DNA of 64,000 nucleotides from the NCBI GenBank assembly GCA_021464245.1, contig JADCRB010000044.1, positions 733,830 to 797,829 on the forward strand. Reading direction: 5' to 3'. The notes beneath the pieces were generated by a model, which ran no database searches, was not told the origin of the DNA, and saw nothing but the letters and a program-made list of their open reading frames with translations. The stretch comes from Carallia brachiata (Eukaryota; Streptophyta; Magnoliopsida; Malpighiales; Rhizophoraceae). Both the position numbers and the translations under genes were made by a program. Shown here piece by piece: positions 13,478-25,124 of this stretch (position 1 is its first letter; each line of letters opens with the position of its first letter).

Positions 13478-14594
13478 CTGAATTTCAAACCCACACGTAA
13501 GTCCTCTGCTTTTGATTTCCCACCAGTTTTAGCTAATGGCCCATAATACAATAGCAACACATCAAGGTGCAACTCTAAGTATCTGTGGGCCTGGAATAAG
13601 GTAGTTTGCATGCGATTGTTACAGAACATCTGAAATATGTTCATTATAACACAGAACAAATGCGAAACTTCAAACACACCTACTCTTTCTGTGACAGCAA
13701 GCTGTCATGATAAGTTAAAAAAGTATGAAAGGAACGTCTTAGTACACGAGTCTCTTACTCTGAATGATTTGAAAAAACAATCAAATGTAAATAGTTTTAC
13801 TCTTATTTTCACACAGATATTTTTTGAAATTTGAACTCGGAGCTTTAGATCACAATGAAGTAATTGCCTAGATCAAACTTACGGTGATAGTAAAAATCTT
13901 GAGCTCACCACGTGCATAAACGCGCAGCAACAAAAATAAGAGTATTCATGTACAACTGAGCGCACAGAAATTCAGATTTGTGAGGCAAAATGGGGGTCAC
14001 ATTGAAAAAGATCACAAAATGATGCACCTCTGCATGAGCAGCATCATCTTTCTCCAATTCCTTGCAGAAATGATGGTCAGATATTTCTACAACTTTTTTG
14101 ATTGCTTCCATGAACACCACTACCTCTCTCAAACAATACTTGTGCTGAAGAGCGTGGCACAGCTACATAAGAATGGACAGGATTGAGTAGGGATATATAT
14201 TTTTGAAATTCTAACTGATTAAAAGGGAGTTACTTGATGCAAAAAATTGCATTCACAGTTCATACTTTTTTCAGGCAATTAAATTCATGTTGGTGCTTGA
14301 TGCCTCTAATTTATTACATTAGCCGGACACTTACCTACAACAACAATAAAACCTTAATCCCAAATGCAAGAATCCGAACAAGAGGGAAAAAAAAAATTTA
14401 AGGGAAGGTATGCTGATGTGACCAAAGCATGAGAAGTGGACCAGAACTCACATTGCATTGAGCGTAGTATTCTTCCTCATTTATTTCCAATCCCTTGTTG
14501 CAGCTGCCGCAGCATAGGCCAATTAGCCCAGCTCTAGTAATGGAAAAGCAAGCATGCCTTACTCATAGTCTTCATTTTGGCCGTAGGATAGGAC
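13478..14594 (-). CDS. Unrecognised multi-exon gene, partial exon chain
   Basis: Four minus-strand exons join with matching phases and GT-AG borders: 14594-14563, 14533-14452, 14162-14028 and 13629-13478. The joined product is open throughout. It contains a Cys-rich stretch (CCGSCNKGLEINEEEYYAQC, then NLCHALQHKYC) that could bind zinc, then a helical, charged part ending in YYGPLAKTGGKSKAEDLRVG. Donors include aat|gtgagt and cag|gtaacc. The last exon ends in phase 2, so at least one downstream exon is missing from this model, and the first begins in phase 0 without a start codon, so 5' exons are also missing. Four consecutive in-phase splices are hard to get by chance, but the gene may still be a remnant because a SINE and a broken PPR fragment lie directly upstream on the same strand. 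I do not recognise the family. Confidence 0.5.
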
Positions 14595-14667
14595 CTATTG
14601 AAATCAAGGTTTTCATTCAATTCAATTGATTAAAAAGTAAAGATGAACATTAGAGCTTTTTTTTTTT

Positions 14668-14800
14668 TTTTTGGTTGGGTTAGCTCAATTGACAAAAAGA
14701 AGTCCACTTGAGGCATTAGAGGTGTGTCCAGGCGGGGTTTGAACTCCTGCCTAAAGTAGTGGAAGGCGCACGCCACCACTCGGGTTGGACGCCCGCCACT
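14668..14800 (+). mobile_element. tRNA-derived SINE, copy 1
   Basis: Pol III-type promoter boxes are visible: box A in ttagctcaattgac and box B in ggggtttgaactcc (14734-14747), followed by tggacgcccgccac. A run of 14 or more T precedes it. Related copies lie at about 31960-32110 and 29551-29670. All three share the order T-run, box A, agtccactt-like spacer, box B. Confidence 0.55.
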
Positions 14801-14889
14801 GAACCTGATGGTTTCTGGACAGATAGAAACCTGGTGAACAAGGCCCAAAGACAAGTTAGGCCTATCCTGTAAAAGCAAAGTTGCGGCTT

Positions 14890-15229
14890 ATAGTGTGGGC
14901 TTAGAGTCATTGGATTTCAATATCTTGTTGTACGGACGCCAAGAGCGCGATCGACCAAAAACTTGGGCTACAGCAGAATCGAATGATGGAGTTATAGAGG
15001 GGAATGCTCAGATCATAGGCAGCGGCAATGTCAACGTTCTGGCGTGGCGGTATTGTCGGCCGTCGATCAGGGTTATGATCGTGGTAAGGTAGGTGAAGTC
15101 GTCGTGCATGTAATTACGTTGCAGGGTGGTCCATAGAAAAATGTCGAGGGCAGATTCGGGTGGGACTGTGCCCGGAGAGCGGCGTCTGCGTCGGCCGAGG
15201 TGAATCTGAGTTTGAGATTCTGTGTCCAT
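14890..15229 (-). pseudogene. Pentatricopeptide repeat (PPR) protein fragment
   Basis: Reading the minus strand from an ATG at 15229, the product contains ESALDIFLWTTLQRNYMHDD followed by FTYLTTIITLIDGRQYRHAR, the spacing and residues of a P-class PPR start (organelle RNA-binding proteins). After a frame change near 15021-15030 the next stretch reads YDLSIPLYNSIIRFCC. After a second change near 14957-14969 it reads FLVDRALGV, then an in-frame stop, then KSNDSKPTL. Restoring the frames would give a continuous PPR segment, so this is a decayed copy with at least two indels and one stop. It ends where the SINE-bearing sequence begins. The surrounding DNA is more GC-rich than the neighbourhood. 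The assignment rests on motif recognition only. Confidence 0.6.
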
Positions 15230-15494
15230 ACATTGAATTGGGGTGTTGTTGGAGTTTGTTAAGGACCCAGAAGGTGAAGCCCAATAAAAGGATCCACAGT
15301 CAGTTAGTCTAGCAGAAGCAGTAGAAGGCCAGCCCAAAAGGAGGCTAGTCCATATCCCAAGTTGGAGGTTATAGGAGCAATGTTGAGAGTTGTCCTAGAA
15401 GATTAGCTGTGGGGCCAGCCCTCCTTGCAGCTTGTTGGTTCGGCTTTTAAGCCCAAATCCCACAGGTCGAGAAGAAGAGTGAAGCGAAGCATTA

Positions 15495-15757
15495 GGGTGC
15501 GATTGGCAATTTTCAATGGAAAAGGAAAAGAAAATTGATAGAAAAAGATTTATTTATTTATTTATTTTTATTTATTTTTTATCAATCTAAATAATTACTT
15601 TTTATTTTTTATCTCATAAATTATTATTCATTTTCTTTCTCACAACTTTCTAATTATTATTTTTTATCAATAATAATGTCATCATTATTATATTATTTTT
15701 TATTTCTCTTATTTTCTGTTAACTTTCTATTCAATTTCCTACTATCCAATCACAGTG
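15495..15757. mobile_element. T-rich MITE, copy 1
   Basis: Termini gtgcgattgg (left) and ccaatcacag (right) are inverted. The interior is strongly asymmetric, T-rich on this strand, with tttatttattttttatcaat blocks. A second copy at about 28940-29127 shares the right end (attcaatttcta/cctactatccaatcac) and the interior. Confidence 0.5.
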
Positions 15758-15852
15758 TAGAAGATTAACTATGGATAGTAGGGATATTCCCTTTGGTTTT
15801 TTTGTTTTGGTACACATTGTAATTAAGGGTACTCAGTGGAGTGAGAATACAA

Positions 15853-16153
15853 CACTGGATGTTGCATCCCGACCATATATTTGAATTTAAGTACAGGTAT
15901 TTAAAAAATGTAACTACTCATTAATTTAAATATAATTATATTGAAAAAATTTTAAATGAATAATTATAAAACTAAAATATAAAATTAAATGAGTGTTATT
16001 ATAAAAATTAAAATATAAATCCTATATAATATATAATAAAAAAAATTTTCTGAAATTTTTTTCCTAAAAAAATCAATAAGGTTACACTTTTATTACAATA
16101 AGTTACATTTTGTTGGTTGTTCCAGATTCAGCGTTCGGATGCTGCATCCGGTG
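15853..16153. mobile_element. CACTA-like short TIR element (301 bp)
   Basis: Left end cactggatgttgcatcccga and reverse-complemented right end caccggatgcagcatccgaa form an imperfect 20-bp TIR. Trinucleotide caa flanks both sides (15850-15852 and 16154-16156), consistent with a 3-bp target duplication. The interior is AT-rich and non-coding. The CACT/CACC start and 3-bp duplication point to CACTA-like MITEs, but the 3-bp repeat alone is weak evidence. Confidence 0.5.
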
Positions 16154-16156
16154 CAA

Positions 16157-19100
16157 TATCTTTTCCGTATTCAGCGTTGCTGAAGAGAATCACGTACATG
16201 TAACGAGAAAAGGAATGTTCGAGTTAGTTATGGAATGAAAGATTCTCTGATTTTCTCTATCTCAAATCTCTCTCTCTATTTCTGCATCTTCGTCTCCTAA
16301 CTTCTCTCTTCCCTCTTGAATTCTGTTCTCTCAGGATCTGACACCTGACAAAGTTTGAGGGGAGTAGACGGTACAAGGTTCGATGGATTATCATTATCAG
16401 AGTAGGGGGAGAGAGAAAGGCAGGGGTGGGATGGAAGGAGAGAAAAATGTGAATCAATGTTGGCTCATGTCTGATGCTCACTGGTACTAAATTAGCAAGG
16501 GGAAATTGAACTTTGGCCTGTGACATGCGAACATGGATACAATGAATGACTTACATAAGACATAATACCAATACATTAATTTTAAAAAAATTAGAACACA
16601 GACACGATTCAGATACGAATGAATGTATATATTTTGAAATGATATATATATTTTTTGAATTTCAAGAATTTCAATCTTCCGGATTATTTTTTAATGAAAA
16701 GCCGAGAGAAGGAAGAAACGAAAACTGAAAGAAGATAAGAAGATACAATCAACGAAAAAATCCTTTATTTGGATATAGTCTTGTTTATAGAGAGAGAGAG
16801 AATGAATAGAAATAATACCTTTCTGGATTGGAAGCCGATGATTGGCGAATCCACGACAACTTTTTAAGTATTCAACTTTCCTTTTTTTTATTTTTTTATT
16901 TTTTGTTATTGAGAATTATAAAAGTACCTTGACTTGTTTGTAGAGTGTCGAATATTTATAATTTTCATGTTTGATATATGTGTCCTTTCTTAAAAAAAAA
17001 AATTACAATTGAGACTTTTATACATGTCCAACACGTGTCTAATGTTAAGCACATTCAAAACGTCGCTACCTGCAAAAAAATGTTTGAGTCTCTACATTGG
17101 AGACTTTGGCAGGCTGTCTGTAACATAATTGGTTTATAAAAAGGAAAAAAATGGGGGTTTTCGTTCAGTTCTATTAAAAAGGATTGTATTATGCATCCTG
17201 CATAATAAATTGAGCTACTATATTGAATTAATATAAGAGTAAATTTTATGATATATAACAAGAATCACCAATTATTTTTATAATTGTACAGAATCAAACA
17301 TATATTTAATCTCACTTTACATTTCGAACTCTCAAACCATCATCTCAGCAAGTGGCTACATGAGCAAATGGACCAGCCCCAAAACGGGCATTTGGTTTGG
17401 ACTAAAAACCCCCTGGACTTTTGCCATCTGGGAATTGTTAAGCCACGACATAGTGTCATACCATGTCTACTACTATTCGTGTAGTTGAATTGGCAAGAGA
17501 TTTGATGTTTCGGTTTTGTTGTTGGAGGTTTGAATCTCTCCAAAATTAAATGATGGTGTTAACACACGATTCACAACCTAGTGAAAGATATGACATAATC
17601 ATCTAACCTATTCATTTTTTTATTGAACATAGAGTCGCAATACTTTTTTATAAAACTGTAAAACATTATTCATACTTTCTCATCTTTAAACTATAAAAAT
17701 AGTGTTGTACAATTTCCAGAGTCACAGCCAGCCGAGGTTTTAGCCTTGTTGTAGGTTTCTACATGAAGAGGAGGAACACTGAAAAACGAGAGTCTTCTTA
17801 CACCTAAAAGAGGCCCAAGGTCAATATTTGCTGAAGTTGTTACTGTAAGACACTTTTCTAACCTGCGCATTGAAAATTTTTTTTAATTTCACAAGAGTGA
17901 TTTTAAAATAATTATAAAATGATATGAATTGTTAAATATTTATATTTATACAAAATAAATAAGTAAATTGTGAGAGATGTTATTAAATAAAATTATATTA
18001 TTTATTTGTTATTATTTAAATATAATTAAGTAATTTTGCTCTAAAATAAAATTCCCTGCAACAGCGGCAACACCAGCATGCCGTAATTGGAGCCACTTCC
18101 AACCGCGCATTAGTGCAGACTTCATAGCGGAGTGGAAGTGAGAAAGTAGTTTGAATGTCGCTAGATGGGCTTGAACAATAGTGAAGCCCAAAGCAGAGTT
18201 TTTGGGCCAGACCAGCGCAACCTGTCGGAAACTCCAAAATTGGATTTGCATTTTCCGAGCGAGTCATAGAAACAAAAAAAAAAAAAAAAAGAGAGAGAGA
18301 GAGAGAAAAACAAAAAAAGTGACATAAATTTTGTGAATGTTTAGCACAATAATGTATCTATAATATTTTGAATTAAATAAATAATGTTTCACACAACATA
18401 ACAAATTTTATAGCAAAATAATATTATTTGTTTAATGTTAAATATATGATTTATAGCATAAAATTACATAGAATTTTTTCCGAGTGTAAAATTATTAGTA
18501 CTACTAAATTGTACTTTTACACAATACCAAAATAATAATATACTCTCATCTAACAACATTTTATTTTTTAAATTCAATCATTAATAAATTACGATTATAT
18601 CACTTTACTGTTATTTTAACTCAATTTCAAATATTCTACCTAACATTATCTTTTTCTCCAAAAAAAAAAAAAAAAATACTTAACATGTTCCAACCAACAT
18701 ATTTCCTTTCCCCAAAAATGCCTAACGTGTTCCACCTAACATTTTTCCTTTCCCAAAAATACCAAACATTTTCCTTAAAATTAGACAGATTTTCTACTGT
18801 CGTAGTCAACCCAAAGGAAAATTTTTGTCGGTTCCCCTAGACGCCCAGAGTCCTATTTATTAGTGAAGTGGTTATCCTCGGTATCTCCACTGTCGTCGTC
18901 ATTGCATGCCTCTCAGGTTTGTTGGACCCCGACCGCCATGACTTCGGCTGTCCATCCATGAATATTTTCGCACGTTTTTCTTTCTCTTATTTCTGTTTGG
19001 CTTCTTCTACCTCACAGCCGGCTCTCACTGTTTACTTCTTTACCCGAGCTGTTTGGTGTGGCTTATTGTTTTCTACTCTTTTTTTTTTTTTTTGTTTTTT

Positions 19101-19994
19101 GTCTAAAATCAAAGTTTTTGATTATAATAAAAAACATGCAAACAAATGTTTATTAATATAATATTTGGATAAATGGGACATGGGGGTTCCTTTTAATTTC
19201 TGCATTTTCTTTTCCTTTCGGACATAGATTTATGGATCCTTAACGAAATTGCGATAAACAATTCTCATTGCTTGTTGTCAACTTTTTTTCCCCTCATTTT
19301 CTTGTATTGCAACATGTTTGTTGGCTTATTTTTCTTATTATCTTTGATTTTTTTTTGGTTTCTTTTGGTTTTTATACTCTCTGTAAATTTCATTTCATTC
19401 TGATTCTCATGATTTTGCACAACCGAGAATTTTTGTTTATGAAGTATTCTTGTTTGTGTATTCTTTTTGTTTGTGAAGTATTTTGGTCTTGTTTCTCATG
19501 ATTTCATAGACAGTTTATTACATTTGAATGCATGTGATGTAATTACTAGACCACCCATGGCTGCTTCTTTGGGCAGTGAACGAACTATTGCCCCTTTTTG
19601 ATAATGTTTATGTTTTTATCAATATGTTGTACTCGAGTTTTACTAAATTTATTCGTATTGATTACATGATTTTTCAAACAATATTATCTTGTTTCTGCTT
19701 TACGCTGTATTATCTCATTTTTGTTTGAATTGAACTTGTCAAAACTCATCATATGCCTGTGGCTTTGTTTTGCGCAGTAGTACGATCTCATCAATCATCT
19801 TGCTCGAGTTAGTGTATTGTATATGATTGCAATTTTGGCCTCCTTTTGATGGTTGTTTACAATTTTTGCTATGGGTTTATATGTAATCCATAAGTGGTTT
19901 GCCCTTTCTGATATAACTGGAAAGATGGTATTGGTTAATTTTTTGAGGCCATTAATTGTACTTTACTGTATTGTTATAGGCAATTGATCTGGCT
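16157..19994. other. Intergenic interval with SINE-like piece
   Basis: No supported gene. Around 17480-17570 box-A-like tagttgaattggc and box-B-like ggaggtttgaatctctcc suggest another tRNA-derived fragment. A (GA)n run lies at about 18289-18306, and 18050-18250 is less AT-rich without a coherent product. From about 18840 to 19990 the DNA is T-rich, like plant UTR or intron sequence, and may be the 5' region of the gene starting at 19995. Confidence 0.35.
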
Positions 19995-21961
19995 ATGGTA
20001 AGTCTAAGAAGACGCAGACTCCTTGGATATACCGTTGGTAAACTCAAGCTATAACTTATTGAACTAGAATATTTTCCATTTGGTTTGCTCTAAACAAGTT
20101 GTTTTACCGTCTTTAGATATATATATATATATATTTTTATAGCCATTGGTGTTAGGTATAATCGTTAATATTAGGTATAGTCGTTAGCGTTAGGTACAGT
20201 CGTTAGTTTCAAGTATAGTCGTTAATTTTAAGTATAATCATTAATTTTAGGTATAGTCGTTAGCGTTAGGTAGTCATTTTTGGTAATCATTAGATAGCTA
20301 CTTTTGATTGCTGTTTTGCATTAAATTGTCCCTTATCATCTATATACTACCAATTGTTTCGATTAAGGTATTTAGTGAATTGCTCATTACATGTATATTT
20401 GTCATCATCTTTTTCAAATGATTTGACTAAATATAATGGTTTTTTTTTAGGAGTTGCTCCCCTTATGGATCCACTTCCAAAATTGCCTAGGAAAAACGTC
20501 TCTGAAGACCCTGAGCAGGTTCGTAAAACTGTCAGTATGCACCATCAACCTCTAATGGTTCTCAACCAATTGGTTGAAGTAATGATTCATGTTTTAAATT
20601 TTGTTTTTATCAGTGATGTAAAGCATGTTTCTAATTGGTTCCACTAATGATCTTAACTTTTAACTAAATTAACAGCACAATGGAACGATCTAACCCTGAA
20701 TATGCCCCAAGAGGTTAAAGCACTTTTGTTGACCTTTGATGAAATAAGATACATTAAATGAATGAATGGCTAAATAGTTTAACAATTGCTACTTATATGT
20801 ATGTTTGATTTCAAAAACTCTCCAGCTCATCTTATGATCTTTTGCTTAGCTGTTGAAATACCAATGAGACTTATCCCGTCAAGCATGCACTAGTATACAA
20901 TTAATTACATAATTGTGGAACAGCAACTCAATATTTATGTACGTGAGAAAATGTTATGAATGATTATCCTGAGTGAAACTAATCCAACAAATGATCATGG
21001 ACTGGTAACAGTGGCAAATCTATTATGCGTCATGTGAAATTTTCAGCATGTTGGCTTGTTAGCAGACATGGAAAAGTTTATAAGTAAGTTCAGTCCATGA
21101 CCATTTTGGTAGACTAGTTCTTTAAGATTAGGTGTTGTGGCATATGTATGTTGGAATTATGTGATGCTGCTCATTAGCTGGAGCTGACATTGTTTTTTGA
21201 CAATAATCCATTTGTTACAATCATGCTTAAGATAATTAGCAAGATCATTTGAAAGCAAATTGAGCTGACATAATAAATATATACTCTGTGGAAGAGAAGA
21301 AGAAAAGGACTGATCTCCACTGACGTAGCTCCATGCTTAAAAAGTGACGCAATCTTGACTGAGGGTGTTGTCATTGCAGGTTAACAAAGGAAAGGAGATA
21401 TTAGCAAAGTTACCAGGAAAAAAACCGAAAGTGTTTGTCCAAATTCATCCAGAGAGCCCCTTGGAAGTACATGCCTATCTAACGCACCTGAAGGAAAGAA
21501 AAAAATTGGACATAGGACTGCTGCAAAGAAGTGAAGAGATACCAGTAAAAGAGTGGATGGAAAGCTATTATCCTCATATTTTTGGAGTTTTCCCCCAAGA
21601 TCCAAAGCTGGTTTTCCAATGTCCTGACAAAGGAAAGCAGAGTGAATTTCTCTATTGCTACTACTGCCTTTTCCTCTTTGAGGTGAGGAATATAGTTTTT
21701 ATGGATTTTCACGTTTCCCCGGAATATGTGGAATCATTAGGAAATGTGATGAAGGTTTTGGAGAAGCAAGGTTTTGACTGTAGATTCATGAGGTCAGAAC
21801 TGGTAGTTGCTGGAAACATGATGAAGAAGAAGAAAGAAGTTACATTGGCAGAAAAACGTATGATTGCAACAAAAACAATGAACCTGGAAGAAAGATTGCG
21901 AGCCGCAGTGACGGAGCAGAAGGAAAAAGAAATGACAAAGGGAAGCAGACTGAAGGAATGA
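19995..21961 (+). CDS. Unrecognised three-exon plant protein
   Basis: Exons 19995-20037, 20451-20518 and 21380-21961 join in phase with GT-AG borders (gttg|gtaaac, ttttag|gag, gagcag|gttcgt, attgcag|gtt) to give about 230 residues. The product starts MVSLRRRRLLGYTVG and has a basic N-terminus. The middle contains KPKVFVQIHPESPLEVHAYL, and the C-terminal third is Lys/Glu-rich and probably coiled-coil (about residues 170-230). No family is recognised. The stop at 21959-21961 is followed at once by a second open frame (21958-22188) that looks protein-like (YSPLELECLESVLDCHKKMF) and would be continuous if one A were added at about 21957. The true protein may therefore be about 305 residues, with the present stop caused by a one-base loss or assembly error. 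Intron 1 contains a 19-bp tandem array. Confidence 0.55.
20154..20273. repeat. 19-bp tandem repeat in intron 1
   Basis: Six to seven imperfect copies of a unit like aggtatagtcgttagcgtt run head to tail, with substitutions mainly in the second half of the unit. The array lies in the first intron (20038-20450) of the gene starting at 19995. A (TA)n tract precedes it at about 20116-20135. Confidence 0.75.
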
Positions 21962-22188
21962 CAACAGATACTGGAGAATTTGCAATAAATAAGCTGCCAG
22001 CAGACCAACATAAGAGTAGGCTAAATTTGCGTCCTTATAGTCCTTTGGAGCTAGAGTGCCTTGAGTCGGTTCTGGATTGCCATAAGAAGATGTTCGTGAA
22101 GAAGCAGAACGAATGGGGAAGACTAAGTCGAGTATTGGAGAAAATGGACCAACTGCATCGTGGCAAAGCAGCTTTTCCTGGCAAGTGA

Positions 22189-23264
22189 ATCCTTCCTATC
22201 CTTGCAGCATTTTGGCAGCATGTTTTTCCCTTTATGGGGATGGCAATAATAAGTTTGCCCTTTTGGCAGCTGATTGTATTTTTGGCAAGACATGTTAGTT
22301 GAATATTTGCCTAATGTTGTTGTTGAAAAATGGAACGATTTTTTACCAGAAAGCTGGTAAAGAAAACTTTTAAAGAGGTATTAGAACCAGTAATAAGTAT
22401 AAACAAACTATCGCGAAGAAGGAAAAAAAAATTTAATTTTTAAAAGTCCTAGCAATTAACTCTTCAAATTGTGTTCTTGCAAAGTTACTAATGCTTTGCC
22501 TTTGTGAAGGGTTTCAATGACCAATAGATGGTGGCTGTGGATGTTGGTTGAGGTTGCAATCTGAACTTCAAATTGCATGGGTTAAAATTTTAAATTAGTA
22601 GGAAAGAAGCCAATCACTAGATTAATGGGGTGCGGTATAAGATGTTGGGCAAGCTTTTATGTAAGGTTCTAGATATTGGAATTGAAGATGCCCTGCTTGC
22701 AGCTTGGCTTGGGGGCCTAGCTTGTGATTTTTTGTCATCCATGAAAATGATCCCATAATTTAGGCCATCAGACATATTTATAAATAAAATAAAATGATTT
22801 AATTTAAAAAAAAAAAAACAAATAACAATCTGATACAGTTTAATAAGTGAACAAAATTTAATCTCAAGTAAGAATAATAACAAAAATTTGAAATCCCCCA
22901 AATAAGATAAAAGGCAATTTTTATTAAAAGGGAAAGTTCAATTTAAAGGACTCGCTAGCCTTGAGTGGAATTCAAAAGCAACATCATCGTCCTTACTCTC
23001 ACAAAGCAGAGCTTTAATTGCATTATATCCGCTTTCTTATAGGAGATAGTTTCTTCTTGGTTTAAGAGAAGTGCAAAAATTGAAAGGAAAAAAAAGAACA
23101 AAATCTCACTAAGAAAAAAACACAATTATCTGCATTAACAACAACTTACAAGTCTGGATTAGTATCAATTATGTTATCATATTTTCATATTTATTAATAA
23201 TAATTTACATAGTGTATTAAGATTTTTTTTTTTTGATCAAGTATCAAGATTTTTTTTGACTTTC
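22189..23264. other. Spacer downstream of the three-exon gene
   Basis: Probable 3' flank of the preceding gene, then AT-rich DNA with several A runs. No coding region, RNA or element with clear ends. Confidence 0.35.
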
Positions 23265-23431
23265 GTTAGAGTATAGACATCCATATTACCTTTTTTGTTC
23301 AAACAATCAAATACAATTCACAACTTCTTTTACTTAATGAAGGAGATGAAAAACATATGCAATTTGCCTTATTTAATTACAACCATTAATTATTATACAT
23401 AAAAACACGTCAAAAAAATATCAACTAATAA

Positions 23432-24784
23432 TCTATTTAATTAGTATAAAAGAGAAGTTTAGAGACAATTTCTTCTTCATTCAAGCTGCCATGTGGCAAT
23501 TTCTCCTTCAACTTCAATTTTTCTTATACTAAAAAATTACACACAAATGCTTATTAATTCAATTAACATTCTTATTTCTCACTGATGTGTACTTATTGGC
23601 TGAAATCTATTTAATTACATATCAATACTCATAACCGAAATTGACATTAATTATAAATAATAACTCAATTGGGAGAATTAACATTCTTATTTCTCATTGA
23701 TGTGTACTTATTGGCTGAAATCTATTTAATTACATATCAATGCTCATAACCGAAATTGTTTATTTAATTACATTCTTATTTCTCATTGATGTGTACTTAT
23801 TGGCTGAAATCTATTTAATTACATATCAAATTAGTATAAAAGAGAAGTTTAGAGACAACTTCTCCTTCATTCAAGCTGCCATACGGCAATTTCTCCTTCA
23901 ACTTCAATTTTTCTTATACTAAAAAATTACACACAAATGCTCATTAATTCAATTAACATTCTTATTTCTCACTGATGTGTACTTATTGGCTGAAATCTAT
24001 TTAATTACATATCAATGCTCATAACCGAAATTGACATTAATTATAAATAATAACTCAATTGGGAGAATTAACATTCTTATTTCTCATTGATGTGTACTTA
24101 TTGGCTGAAATCTATTTAATTACATATCAATGCTCATAACCGAAATTGTCTATTTAATTACATTCTTATTTCTCATTAATGTGTACTTATTGGCTGAAAT
24201 CTATTTAATTACATATCAATGCTCATAACTGAAATTAACATTAATTATAAATAATAACTCAATTGGGAGACTTACCTATTATATAAATGAGTGGCTTACC
24301 ATTTGTTTGTCACAGAAACAATTGCATTGCACGACTGAACTGCATTGTAATCGTCCAAAATTTCAGGTAACATTCAATATATCATTGTTTCCAACTTCAA
24401 TTTCAGGTAATTGTTTCACTTTTGTGACAATTTGGTTATTTCAGATTTTACAATTTGCATATAAGAAATAAATTGTTTATTTATAAAATAGAAAACAAAT
24501 TATTTTGTATAATTTTTTTTATTTCGTATGATTTAATCATGCTAACTATTGTTATTAATAACAATTAGTTTATTCTTTTCGTTTCCTTCCCAATAAATTT
24601 TAATATTCAATTTGACAATTTGTTTCCACTTAAGAACAAAAAAAATCAGATTCTTATATAATTTTTTTTCCCGTTACAATCTTTATGACACAGTTAATTG
24701 ACTCTCTTTAATTTACTTTCTCTTTAAAAAAAATATTATCTAAAAAAAATGTACAGCCCGCGCAACGCGCGGGTTCAAACCTAG
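23432..24784 (+). mobile_element. Non-autonomous Helitron (1353 bp)
   Basis: It starts with TC (tctatttaattagtataaaa) after an A and ends with CTAG before a T, the canonical A/T insertion without target duplication. Eleven bases before the 3' end sits a GC-rich hairpin, cccgcgc-aac-gcgcggg (24757-24773), exactly where Helitrons carry their 3' hairpin. The body is AT-rich, with no Rep/helicase coding, and consists largely of internal repeats. The adjacent duplicate at about 25055 shows the site without the insert. Confidence 0.85.
23441..24224. repeat. 390-bp internal duplication within the Helitron
   Basis: The segment starting ttagtataaaagagaagttt at 23441 is repeated from 23831, an offset of 390 bp. 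Each copy itself contains three shorter repeats carrying gatgtgtacttattggctga, six in total. Copies differ by scattered substitutions such as catgtggcaa versus catacggcaa. Confidence 0.8.
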
Positions 24785-25124
24785 TAGTTATATATTTGTA
24801 GACCGTTATTTTCCACGTGTCTGTTTCTCATACTGTGGTAAGATCTTTTACTTCTGTTAGACTATAGACATTCATATGACCTTTTTTGTTCAAACAAACA
24901 AATACAATGCACGCTGTTAAAAAAAAAAAAGAAAAAAAAATACAATTCACAACTTCTTTTGCTTAATTAAGGACATGAAAAACAAACACAATTCACCTTA
25001 TTTAATTACAACCATTAATTATTATACATGTAAACATGTTAAAAAATATCAACTAATGGTCATATATTTTTGGACCGTTATCTTGCACGTGTCTATTTCT
25101 CACATTATGGTAAGATCTTGTACT

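Larger units (their letters stand above)
23265..25124. repeat. Tandem duplication interrupted by a Helitron
   Basis: The block from gttaga(g/c)tatagacat through atatcaactaat to ggtaagatctt is present twice. Copy 1 is 23265-23431 plus 24785-24849, and copy 2 is 24855 to about 25124. Copy 2 is continuous across atatcaactaatggtcata, so it acts as the unoccupied version of the site. Copy 2 also carries a small A-rich insertion near 24915-24945. Confidence 0.75.

Noticed and set aside
18868..19161. 97-codon plus-strand frame upstream of the three-exon gene
   Set aside because: Phe/Ser/Leu-rich product of T-rich DNA, better explained as UTR or intron sequence.
23432..24784. CRISPR-like or satellite array
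   Set aside because: The repeats are long, unevenly spaced and enclosed by Helitron termini.
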